A stretch of DNA of 64,000 bases from Micromonospora sp. NBC_01813 (GTDB lineage: Bacteria > Actinomycetota > Actinomycetes > Mycobacteriales > Micromonosporaceae): the NCBI RefSeq assembly GCF_035917335.1, contig NZ_CP109067.1:1180501-1244500 (forward strand), read 5' to 3'. The notes under the pieces are model-generated. The model saw nothing but the letters and a program-made list of their open reading frames with translations. It ran no database searches and had not been told where the DNA came from. Made by a program: the position numbers and the translations under genes. Positions 57,681-64,000 of this stretch are shown here, one piece after another (within the stretch, counting starts at the first letter, position 1; every line of letters starts with the position of its first letter).

Positions 57681-58622
57681 ATGCCGACCCAGTGGCGGTC
57701 GGGGGAGCAGCCGGTTGCGGGTGCGCCGACAGGCGCACCCGCGACGACCCTCGAGCGTGTCATCCCATTCTGGTTCGCCGCCGGGGACGGCGCGGACCAG
57801 CCTGAGCAACGGGATACCTACCTCGACCTGATGCAGACGCTGTACGGGGAGTTCGACGACCTGTCCTGGCTGGACGGCGGTGCCCTGGTCAGCTACCACG
57901 ACATGGCCGACACGGTGTTCCGGGCGCTCGGCCCGGCCCTGGACGGCGTCGACCTGGTGGTCACCGTGCAGGCAAGTCCGGACTGCCGCCAGCAGAGCTT
58001 CCCCGCCTGCCGGCTGACCGACCTGCTACCTGGCGACCCGTTCATGTTCGGAATCTCCGAGCAGGGCGTGGCCGGACCGTTCCTGGCCCTGCGGATGGCC
58101 GTGGACCGGCTGACTCGCGGTCTGTCCCACCGCGCGTTGGTGCTGGTGATGGAGCAGTCGACGCTGCCACCCGACGCGGCCGCGATCCGGCCGACCCACG
58201 ACGTGGCGGTAGCGATCGTGCTCGGCCCGGACGGCCCGGTCCCGATCGGCCGGCCGATCCTCACGGTCACCGGCCGGGCCGGGCTGGACACCCCGGTCGC
58301 GACGATCGGTGAGCCGGCCGCTCCGGCGTCGCCCGGCGACGACGCCGCGGCGCTGGTCGTCGGCCACAACCTGGCCGACATCGTCCCCGGCCCCGGGGTC
58401 ACCGTGACCCGGGGTGCGCCGGGACACGCCTGCGCCGGCGTCTGGCTGGCACTGGCCCGGCTACTCGCCGACAACGGCGGCACCCCCGGCGGGCGGGTGC
58501 TCGTCGTCGATCAGGATCCGGTGCTGCCGTACCTGTGCAGCGTGGACCTGACGCTGCCGGTCATCGCCGTACCCGAGCTGGCGGCCCGGCCCGCGCAGCG
58601 CGAGTCGGAGCTGGCCGGATGA
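57681..58622 (+). CDS. Degenerate KAS III-like protein lacking the catalytic cysteine
   Basis: A 313-residue protein with thiolase-fold traits but no nucleophile: the stretch FGISEQGVAGPFLALRMAVDRL near 115-136 aligns with the Cys region of KAS III, with Val in place of Cys. A histidine is kept in VVGHNLADI near 227-235 and a second in GAPGHACAGV near 247-256, the same GH motif as in the KAS III-like enzyme at 53698. It may be a non-catalytic partner, comparable in idea to chain-length factors, or an acyl-binding protein. It has no clear ribosome site and starts 3 bp after the ACP stop. Assignment rests on pattern only. Confidence 0.65.
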   Translation: MPTQWRSGEQPVAGAPTGAPATTLERVIPFWFAAGDGADQPEQRDTYLDLMQTLYGEFDDLSWLDGGALVSYHDMADTVFRALGPALDGVDLVVTVQASPDCRQQSFPACRLTDLLPGDPFMFGISEQGVAGPFLALRMAVDRLTRGLSHRALVLVMEQSTLPPDAAAIRPTHDVAVAIVLGPDGPVPIGRPILTVTGRAGLDTPVATIGEPAAPASPGDDAAALVVGHNLADIVPGPGVTVTRGAPGHACAGVWLALARLLADNGGTPGGRVLVVDQDPVLPYLCSVDLTLPVIAVPELAARPAQRESELAG

Positions 58623-59263
58623 GCGCCACCGGGATCCTCGCCGCCCCGACGGATCTGGCCCGCGGTCGCGCGGTTGCCCGCGAAGCCGGGATCGTGGCGG
58701 CGCTCACGTTCCTGCACGCCGAGCTGGGCGGCACGCTGCTCCCGGCCGGGCCGAGCGGGCACGCCTTCGTCCCAGAGACAGTGGCGCGGCGCTGCGACGC
58801 GTTCGGCACCGAGCGGCGGCTGGCCGAGGTGCGGGTCGGGCCGGACACCATGGTCGCGCTGTACGTGCCGGGCGCCGGGCCGGGCGGCGACGACCGCCCG
58901 GCCGCCTGGTCGATCGGGCTCGGCTGGGTCCGGCTCGGCCTCGCGGAGCGGTTTCTCGCGCAGGCCGCCGAACACCTGCGCGGGCGGCGGGTCCAGGAGA
59001 CCGTGACGCTGAACCTGCCCCCGGTGCGGGTGCTGCTCGCCGACGCGGCTGCCGGCCTGGCCGAGGCGCATGCGCTGCTGGCCAGCGGACCGGACGCGAC
59101 GGCGCTGCATCGGGTGCACCGGGCGCTGGACGAGGCGGGGCGGGTGTCCCTGCATCTGTTCGGTGCGACCGGGTTCCTGGCCGACGGGCCGGGCAGCGAG
59201 ATCCGCGCCGCCGAGCTGCTCGGCGAAACCTACGGTCCGCCGGCCAGGCAAGGAGAGTCATGA
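58619..59263 (+). CDS. Partial acyl-CoA dehydrogenase-like protein
   Basis: A 214-residue protein resembling only the C-terminal helical half of acyl-CoA dehydrogenases: WSIGLGWVRLGLAERFLAQA near 99-118 and a late RVSLHLFGATGFLADGPG near 182-199. The N-terminal helical and central beta domains with the acyl and FAD contacts are largely missing. It starts at an ATGA overlap and ends overlapping the full-length dehydrogenase, suggesting a heteromeric complex, as known for some actinobacterial sterol-degrading dehydrogenases. It may instead be a remnant. Confidence 0.68.
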   Translation: MSATGILAAPTDLARGRAVAREAGIVAALTFLHAELGGTLLPAGPSGHAFVPETVARRCDAFGTERRLAEVRVGPDTMVALYVPGAGPGGDDRPAAWSIGLGWVRLGLAERFLAQAAEHLRGRRVQETVTLNLPPVRVLLADAAAGLAEAHALLASGPDATALHRVHRALDEAGRVSLHLFGATGFLADGPGSEIRAAELLGETYGPPARQGES

Positions 59264-60414
59264 CCGCCGATGAGGGGTTTCTCACCGAGTTGCGCGGGTT
59301 GGCCCGCGAACTCGGCGACCTGCTGAGTCCGACCGCGTTGACCGTCGACCGGGACCCGGGCCAGGCGCGGATGCTGCTGGACGGCGACCTGCCGTGGCGG
59401 CAGCTGATGGGCCTGCCGGCCGAGTACAACCCCGATCCGCTGCGAGTTGGTGGCCGCGCCGTGTACCTCGACAAGGCCGTCGAGCAGGTCACCGTCCTGG
59501 AGGAGCTGGCCCGCGTCGACGCCGGGGCGGTGCTGGCGCTGCCCGGACCGTCGATGTCGGGCTTCGTCATCAGCGAACTGGGCGACCGCGCGCAGCGCGA
59601 GCGGTACTTCGGCCGGCTCGCTGAAAGCCCGACGTGGACGTTCTTCGGGATGACCGAACCGGGCCACGGCTCGGACCCGGCGAGCATGTCGACCGCGGTA
59701 CGGCCCGCTGGCGCCGGCGGCTACCACCTCACCGGTACGAAGCGGTTCGTGGGCAACGGGGCCCGCGCCGCGGTGGGCGTGGTGTTCGCCCGCCGGCGGT
59801 CCGGGCCGCTCGGCGTCTGCGCGGTGCTGCTGGAGACCGACCGGCCCGGCTTCACCGGCGTACCGCTGGAGACGATCGGCCTGCGCGGGTTGCAGCTGAG
59901 CGAGCTGCGAATGCGGGACGTCCCGCTGACCGACGACGACCTCCTCGGCCGGGACCGCTCGGCCACCCGGCAGGGCATGTGGGCCGCGGTACGGACGTTC
60001 AACCGGTACCGCCCGGTGGTTTCATCCCTCGCGCTCGGGGTGGCGCAGGCCGCCTACGACTACACCGTCGCGCACTGCTCCCGACGGACCATCGACCGGC
60101 TAGCCGGCTTCGAGGGCCGGCTGCGGGGCGCCCGGGCACTGGTCCTGGCAGCCGCCAGGGCCGCCGACCTGGACCCGGCCGACGGCACGCTCGCGTCGGC
60201 GGCGAAGATCCGGGCCACCCGGCTCGCCGAGGAGATGACGGTGGAGGCGGTGGCGTGCTTCGGCCCCGGGGCACGGTGGGAGCACCCACTGCTCGACAAG
60301 TACGTGCGGGACGCCCGCGCGTTCGAGTTCATGGAGGGAACCGGCACGATCCAGCGGCTGAACCTGGCCCAGGCGTACCTGTCGGGGAGGCTCGACGATG
60401 ACCGGGCCGCCTGA
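59260..60414 (+). CDS. Acyl-CoA (acyl-ACP) dehydrogenase
   Basis: A 384-residue flavin dehydrogenase: FFGMTEPGHGSDPASM near 128-143 (flavin/acyl contact region), YHLTGTKRFVGNGA near 156-169, and FEFMEGTGTIQRLNLAQAYL near 355-374, where the glutamate of MEGT is in the usual catalytic or structural position. It should introduce an alpha,beta double bond in an acyl thioester. In lipopeptide clusters such enzymes desaturate the fatty acid; here its place beside the amino-acid ACP suggests desaturation of the carrier-bound building block, which is inference. The ATG overlaps the partial dehydrogenase stop (ATGA). Confidence 0.88.
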   Translation: MTADEGFLTELRGLARELGDLLSPTALTVDRDPGQARMLLDGDLPWRQLMGLPAEYNPDPLRVGGRAVYLDKAVEQVTVLEELARVDAGAVLALPGPSMSGFVISELGDRAQRERYFGRLAESPTWTFFGMTEPGHGSDPASMSTAVRPAGAGGYHLTGTKRFVGNGARAAVGVVFARRRSGPLGVCAVLLETDRPGFTGVPLETIGLRGLQLSELRMRDVPLTDDDLLGRDRSATRQGMWAAVRTFNRYRPVVSSLALGVAQAAYDYTVAHCSRRTIDRLAGFEGRLRGARALVLAAARAADLDPADGTLASAAKIRATRLAEEMTVEAVACFGPGARWEHPLLDKYVRDARAFEFMEGTGTIQRLNLAQAYLSGRLDDDRAA

Positions 60415-61519
60415 CCTGCCCGCACCGGACGGCGGGCCACTGCCACTGCCCACCGGGCCATCAGCGGCCGAGCGACCGCGGCTGCTGCCGCCGCCGGGGG
60501 TCGACGTCTGGCACGTCGGTCTCGACGTCGACGCCGATACCGCCGACCGGGTCGCAGCCCTGCTCGACCGGCACGAACGGCAGCGGGCCAACCGATTCCG
60601 CGACGCGCTCGCCGCCCGTCGGTACGTGGTCGCGCACGGCGCCGCCCGATCCGTCCTCGGCCGGTACCTGGGCCTGTCGCCCGACGCCGTCGACTGGTCG
60701 GCCGGGCGGCACGGCAAGCCCACTTTCGACGGCACGTGGAGCCACTGGCAGTGGAGCCTCAGCCGGTCCGGCGGACACGCGCTGCTCGCCGTGCGGCTCA
60801 CCGAACCAGTTGGGGTGGACATCGAGGCGGTCGGGGACCATACCCCGGCCGTGGCGCTGGCGATCCGGTTCCTGCACGAGAACGAGGCGGCGGCCGTCGC
60901 GGCGAAGTCCGACCCCGGCGAGGCGCGGCTGCTCTACCACCGGCTGCTCTCCCGCAAGGAGGCGTGCGTGAAGTGCAGCGGCGGCCGGCTCCTGGACGGG
61001 CTGCGCATCCGGGTGCTGAGCCCGGGCAGCGTGACCGGCACCGGCCCGACGGCCGCAGACCGGTGGCAGCTACAGGACCTGCCGGCGCCGCCCGGCTTCG
61101 TCGCGACGCTGGCGACCGTCGGCAAGGCGATCGACCGGCTCAGACTCTTCGAATGGCAGTGGCATCAAGCGCAGCAGGAAGCGCAGGCCGAGAGTGCGCC
61201 GGAGGGTCCAGTGCGAGACCCGTTCCTGGGTTGGGTAGGCGTCCAGGCCGTCGAACGCGACGGCAACACCGTCTACGCGAGATTCACTCCTTCCGACATG
61301 CCCGTCCTGACAACCGCTCCACCACACCGTGCGGCCGCCGTCCACGCCGCGGTCCGCACGCTGAACGCGCAAGGCCGCTCGCACCTCGGTGGCCACCTGG
61401 AAGTCAAATGGAGCCCGCCGGGGTCAGCGCCGCGCACCCCGGGCGGCAGCGAGTACCTCGCCGCCGCCCGGGCCGTGGAGACCGCGTTGCGGCAACGTCC
61501 GTCGAGTACAGATAGGTAG
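60398..61519 (+). CDS. Sfp-type 4'-phosphopantetheinyl transferase with C-terminal extension
   Basis: A 373-residue protein. The Sfp-type signatures are GVDIEAVG near 141-148 (magnesium binding) and LLSRKEACVKCSGG near 183-196. It converts apo carrier proteins to holo form with CoA, and would serve the PCPs and ACPs of the cluster. Typical enzymes have about 230-250 residues; here about 110 extra residues follow from about 265 (FLGWVGVQAVERDGNTVYAR onward) that I do not recognise. GGGGAGG precedes the ATG, which overlaps the dehydrogenase gene by 17 bp. Confidence 0.9.
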   Translation: MTGPPDLPAPDGGPLPLPTGPSAAERPRLLPPPGVDVWHVGLDVDADTADRVAALLDRHERQRANRFRDALAARRYVVAHGAARSVLGRYLGLSPDAVDWSAGRHGKPTFDGTWSHWQWSLSRSGGHALLAVRLTEPVGVDIEAVGDHTPAVALAIRFLHENEAAAVAAKSDPGEARLLYHRLLSRKEACVKCSGGRLLDGLRIRVLSPGSVTGTGPTAADRWQLQDLPAPPGFVATLATVGKAIDRLRLFEWQWHQAQQEAQAESAPEGPVRDPFLGWVGVQAVERDGNTVYARFTPSDMPVLTTAPPHRAAAVHAAVRTLNAQGRSHLGGHLEVKWSPPGSAPRTPGGSEYLAAARAVETALRQRPSSTDR

Positions 61520-61528
61520 GCGGTAGCA

Positions 61529-62812
61529 ATGCAGGAATCATCGTTCATCGACTGGCGGCGAGTCGCCGTGCTTGTGGCGGGCAACGCGCTGTCCCTGGCC
61601 GGGGACTTCGTCCTGCTCGTCGCGCTCGGCTGGACCGCGTTGCAGATCGGCGGCGCGGGCGCGGTCACCACGCTGGTGCTGGCGCTGACCATACCCAGGG
61701 CACTGATGCTCATCTTCGGCGGCGCGGTCGCCGACGGGCGCGGACCACGGTTCCTGGTGTTGCGAGCCACGGCCGCACGGGTCGTGGTGCTGACGGCGGG
61801 CGCCGCGGTCGTGCTGACCACCGACTCGCTCTGGCCGCTGGTGGTCATCGCCGTCCTGGAAGGTTCACTGCTCGGGCTCTCCAGCCCCGCCTCCGGTGCG
61901 ATGATCACCACGCTCGCCACCGGCGATCAGCTGGTACGGGCCAACTCCTTGTACGGCACGGTGCTGCGTGTCGCCCCGATAGTCGGCGCGCCGATCGGTG
62001 CCTGGCTCATCGCCACCTGGGAACTCTGGCACGCGATGCTGGTGGTCGCGGTGGTGTGCGCGGTGGTCTTCGCCGGGCTGCTCTACGTGACCAGCGGCAT
62101 GGTCCGCCCGGAACGCACCGGTGAGGAGAACCTGATCCGCCGCTCCAGCGCGGGATTCCGGCTGCTGGCCGAGGACCGCCGACTGCGGTGGCTGTTCGTC
62201 TCCGCGTTCTGCCTGGACCTGGCGTTCGCTTGGCCGCTGGAGGTCGCGCTCCCGCTGCTCGCGGACAGCCGGTCCTGGGGCGTCGGTGCGGTCGGCATCG
62301 TGGTGGCGGCCTTCAGCGCCGGCGCGATGGCGGCGGGCGCGCTCGGCGCGCTGCTGGCACATCGCATCCCGCTGCGGGCCAGGCTGGTGGCCAGCGGCGT
62401 GGTCATCGCCCTCGGTATCGCGGCGATGGCGCTGATGCCGTCGGTGGTCGCGCTCGCCTCGGTCGCGGTGGTCGTCGGTGCGATGTGTGGGCTCAACAGC
62501 CCGGCCGTGGTCACGGCCTACCAGCAGGCGTCGCCACCGGCGCGGATGGGTACTGCGATGGCCACGCTGGCGCTCAGCGCGGTCGGTACCGCACCGGTCT
62601 CGATCGCGGCCTTCAGCGCCCTCAGCTTCCTGATCGGCGTAGAGACGACCTGGGTGCTGTGTGGGTTGATCGCCCTCGCCGGGCCGTTCGCCGCGATGCG
62701 GGCGCTGCGTCGCCGGGAGGTGCCGGTTGTCGCGGTGCGGGAGCCGTCCGAGGCTGAGCCGCAGGAGCCGGCGGAGGCGCAGCCGCGGGAGCCGGCGCTG
62801 GCGGTGTCGTGA
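61529..62812 (+). CDS. MFS exporter
   Basis: A 427-residue major facilitator protein with about twelve membrane segments. The early segment is GNALSLAGDFVLLVALGWTA, followed by GGAVADGRGPRFLVLR, the loop between TM2 and TM3. The C-terminus is a short charged tail with repeated EPAEAQPREPA-like units. It lies 9 bp after the phosphopantetheinyl transferase and is the last cluster B gene, so export or self-resistance for the cluster B product is likely. Confidence 0.88.
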   Translation: MQESSFIDWRRVAVLVAGNALSLAGDFVLLVALGWTALQIGGAGAVTTLVLALTIPRALMLIFGGAVADGRGPRFLVLRATAARVVVLTAGAAVVLTTDSLWPLVVIAVLEGSLLGLSSPASGAMITTLATGDQLVRANSLYGTVLRVAPIVGAPIGAWLIATWELWHAMLVVAVVCAVVFAGLLYVTSGMVRPERTGEENLIRRSSAGFRLLAEDRRLRWLFVSAFCLDLAFAWPLEVALPLLADSRSWGVGAVGIVVAAFSAGAMAAGALGALLAHRIPLRARLVASGVVIALGIAAMALMPSVVALASVAVVVGAMCGLNSPAVVTAYQQASPPARMGTAMATLALSAVGTAPVSIAAFSALSFLIGVETTWVLCGLIALAGPFAAMRALRRREVPVVAVREPSEAEPQEPAEAQPREPALAVS

Positions 62813-62832
62813 CGAACCGATGCGCGTGACCC

Positions 62833-62864
62833 GCGTCCCACTGGGCCGTCGCCCGGTGGGACGC
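62833..62864. terminator. Hairpin between convergent genes
   Basis: GCGTCCCAC pairs with GTGGGACGC, and the inner TGGGC/GCCCG extends the stem to 14 bp with one G-T pair and a 4-nt loop. It lies between the end of the MFS gene and the convergent SnoaL-like gene and can serve both strands. Confidence 0.78.
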
Positions 62865-62872
62865 GCCGCGCG

Positions 62873-63259
62873 TCAACCCGGTGCCACGAAGTAGAACCGC
62901 TGGTACCCGAGGAGCAGACCAAGCTCGGTCAGCGTGAAGATGTCGGCGAACTCCAGGTCCAGTGGCGGACGGACGTAGCGTCCGAAGACCGCGACACTGT
63001 CGCCGTCGGCGACGATGCGGTGCAGTTCGTGCCGGGCGGGCGGTCCCGCGATGCCGGCGTGGACGCGAAGCATCTGTGCCCTGCCCCGGCCCTGCGGTGT
63101 GTCCGGACGGCGTACCTGGGCCCGCTCGTCCAGCAGCGAGCCGTAGCCGTCCAGGTCGCCGGTGTCGAGATAGGCGTACGACAGGCGAGCGTGGTCGATG
63201 CCCGCCGACGTCGCGGCCGTCGTGGCGGGCAGCGAAGGGCGCCCGTCGGGTTTGATCAT
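62873..63259 (-). CDS. SnoaL/NTF2-like protein
   Basis: A 128-residue small protein of the SnoaL/NTF2-like cone fold: ARLSYAYLDTGDLDGYGSLLDERAQVRRP near 22-50 is the typical helical start of the family, and FADIFTLTELGLLLGYQRFYF near 105-125 its beta end. Family members include polyketide cyclases and ligand-binding domains; many have no assigned substrate. The ATG at 63259 has a strong GAGGAGG ribosome site; a longer frame upstream is arginine-rich and unlikely. The gene is divergent from the ECF sigma factor, with which it may be co-regulated. Confidence 0.8.
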   Translation of the reverse strand: MIKPDGRPSLPATTAATSAGIDHARLSYAYLDTGDLDGYGSLLDERAQVRRPDTPQGRGRAQMLRVHAGIAGPPARHELHRIVADGDSVAVFGRYVRPPLDLEFADIFTLTELGLLLGYQRFYFVAPG

Positions 63260-63574
63260 CGCGGTCCTCCTCGGGGTTGGACGGGGGCCGAGGTTCACTC
63301 TCCGACGCGCCCGCATCGGCGCGTTATCACGGTTCTATCGCGGCGACCGCCGAGCGCCACGTCCACCGCTGGACGACTTCCTCGAATTGCGCAATGAGTA
63401 CGACGGCCTGCCTCGCATTTACGTGCGTACCAGCAGTAGCGCGCCGCGCGGACCGACAACGGGTCCACGGCCTCCCGGCAACCCGCCCGTCCGGTGGTGC
63501 CTGCGGTGTAGTCCGGCCTTGTCCGGATCCGCGCCAGTGGTCATTATGGCGGGAGTTAGGGAGAAAGGAACTTC
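63260..63574. other. Divergent intergenic region, SnoaL-like gene to ECF sigma factor
   Basis: 315 bp with no convincing gene; the open frames through it are arginine-rich shadows. It holds ribosome sites at both ends (GAGGAGG on the minus strand, AAAGGAA on the plus strand) and the putative promoter at 63519-63547. Confidence 0.6.
63519..63547 (+). promoter_or_regulatory. Putative promoter of the ECF sigma factor gene
   Basis: TTGTCC at 63519 and CATTAT at 63542 are separated by 17 bp, a fair match to housekeeping -35/-10 elements, in an AT-richer patch. The start point would be near 63554, leaving a leader of about 20 nt with AAAGGAA before the ATG. Confidence 0.45.
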
Positions 63575-64000
63575 ATGGGGCGGCCGACCATCTTGGGCCC
63601 GGAGGACCAGGAGGTCATCGTCCGTGCGTTCCGGGAGGAGTCGGGACGAGTCGTCGCGGCGCTGATCCGGCTGACCGGTGACTGGGACCTGGCCGAGGAC
63701 TGCACCCAGGACGCCTTTGTGGAGGCAATGCGTACCTGGCCCGAATCCGGGGTGCCGCGCCGTCCTGGCGCCTGGCTCATGACGGTGGCCCGCAACCGGG
63801 CCTACGACCGATTGCGGCGCGCCACCACGGAGAGCAGCAAGCTGCGGGAGCTGGCGGCCCTGGCCGTTGACACCGGCTCGGACGACCCCGACGACGCGGG
63901 GGCAGAGATCCAGGACGACCGTCTTCGCCTCATGTTCACCTGCTGCCATCCGGCGCTGCCGCTGGAGGCTAGGGTGGCGCTCACCCTGCGTACTTTGGCG
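63575..64000 (+). CDS. ECF-type RNA polymerase sigma factor, 3' partial
   Basis: 142 codons are visible, running off the window end without a stop. Region 2 reads LIRLTGDWDLAEDCTQDAF near 31-49 and PGAWLMTVARNRAYDRLRR near 65-83. The segment DDRLRLMFTCCHPALPLEAR near 116-135 is characteristic of the ECF42-like group, whose members usually have a long C-terminal extension. An AAAGGAA site lies 5-6 bp before the ATG. The usual DGPF/YCII partner gene is not seen upstream; it may lie downstream, beyond the window. There is no sign that it belongs to cluster B. Confidence 0.88.
   Translation, partial: MGRPTILGPEDQEVIVRAFREESGRVVAALIRLTGDWDLAEDCTQDAFVEAMRTWPESGVPRRPGAWLMTVARNRAYDRLRRATTESSKLRELAALAVDTGSDDPDDAGAEIQDDRLRLMFTCCHPALPLEARVALTLRTLA

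Noticed and set aside
63277-63681. Plus-strand frames upstream of and into the ECF sigma factor gene
   Set aside because: Arg/Pro-rich, no ribosome site, and they overlap the clear sigma-factor frame beginning at 63575.
1-64000. CRISPR arrays, tRNA/rRNA genes, insertion sequences, phage genes
   Set aside because: Looked for; no spaced repeat array, cloverleaf, rRNA stretch, transposase or integrase motif was seen.

Overview
This is a very GC-rich actinomycete chromosome segment, with strong G/C third positions, many GTG starts and many 1-4 bp start/stop overlaps. The style fits Micromonosporaceae or Streptomyces, but no rRNA or tRNA is present to fix the genus. Nearly all genes read on the + strand. 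The window holds two nonribosomal peptide synthetase (NRPS) gene clusters with a short unrelated stretch between them.

Cluster A (1-19708) enters from the left already in progress. Its first gene is cut by the window edge. It has an adenylation domain and a carrier domain followed in the same polypeptide by a complete LanB-type (lantibiotic dehydratase / PEARL-like) domain of about 800 residues. Next come a C-A-PCP NRPS, a kynurenine-3-monooxygenase-type flavoprotein, a small DUF6875-like protein, a C-A-PCP-C-A-PCP-reductase NRPS, an MFS exporter and an O-methyltransferase-family enzyme. The six genes from 1 to 19708 downstream of the first NRPS are tightly packed and mostly overlapping. The product should be a short peptide released reductively as an aldehyde or alcohol, with an oxygenated and methylated aromatic unit likely.

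Spacer (19829-23720): a lower-GC three-gene group (HTH-DUF3887 protein, CPBP membrane protease, small PH-like protein) starts directly behind a perfect palindrome that looks like its own operator. It is followed by a ThuA-like / Gfo-Idh-MocA pair of sugar-metabolism type.

Cluster B (23891-62812) begins with a SARP-type activator, a small secreted peptide on the minus strand and an XRE/NTPase regulator. It continues with KAS III + ACP, a two-module NRPS, a TauD/SyrP-like hydroxylase next to a free-standing A-PCP, a C-PCP-C-A-PCP NRPS, a type II thioesterase, an A-C-PCP-TE NRPS and MbtH. After a strong hairpin, a second transcription unit encodes what looks like a building-block factory: two-subunit glutamate mutase, a truncated class II aminoacyl-tRNA-synthetase-like enzyme, a glutamate-synthase-like flavoprotein, a KAS III-like enzyme, an ATP-grasp ligase, a PLP decarboxylase, an ACP, a KAS III-like protein without its cysteine, a partial and a full acyl-CoA dehydrogenase, a phosphopantetheinyl transferase and an exporter. 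The ATP-grasp / decarboxylase / ACP trio recalls BtrJ/BtrK/BtrI of butirosin, and mutase plus decarboxylase recalls the vicenistatin starter pathway. The simplest reading is that glutamate becomes 3-methylaspartate, is loaded on the ACP, decarboxylated and further modified for the peptide.

The right edge has a SnoaL-like gene (minus strand) divergent from an ECF sigma factor gene cut by the window end. The points most worth a second look are the A-PCP-LanB fusion, the carrier-bound building-block pathway with its tRNA-synthetase-like enzyme, and the almost identical A-domain copies at 34761-36386 and 42571-44202.
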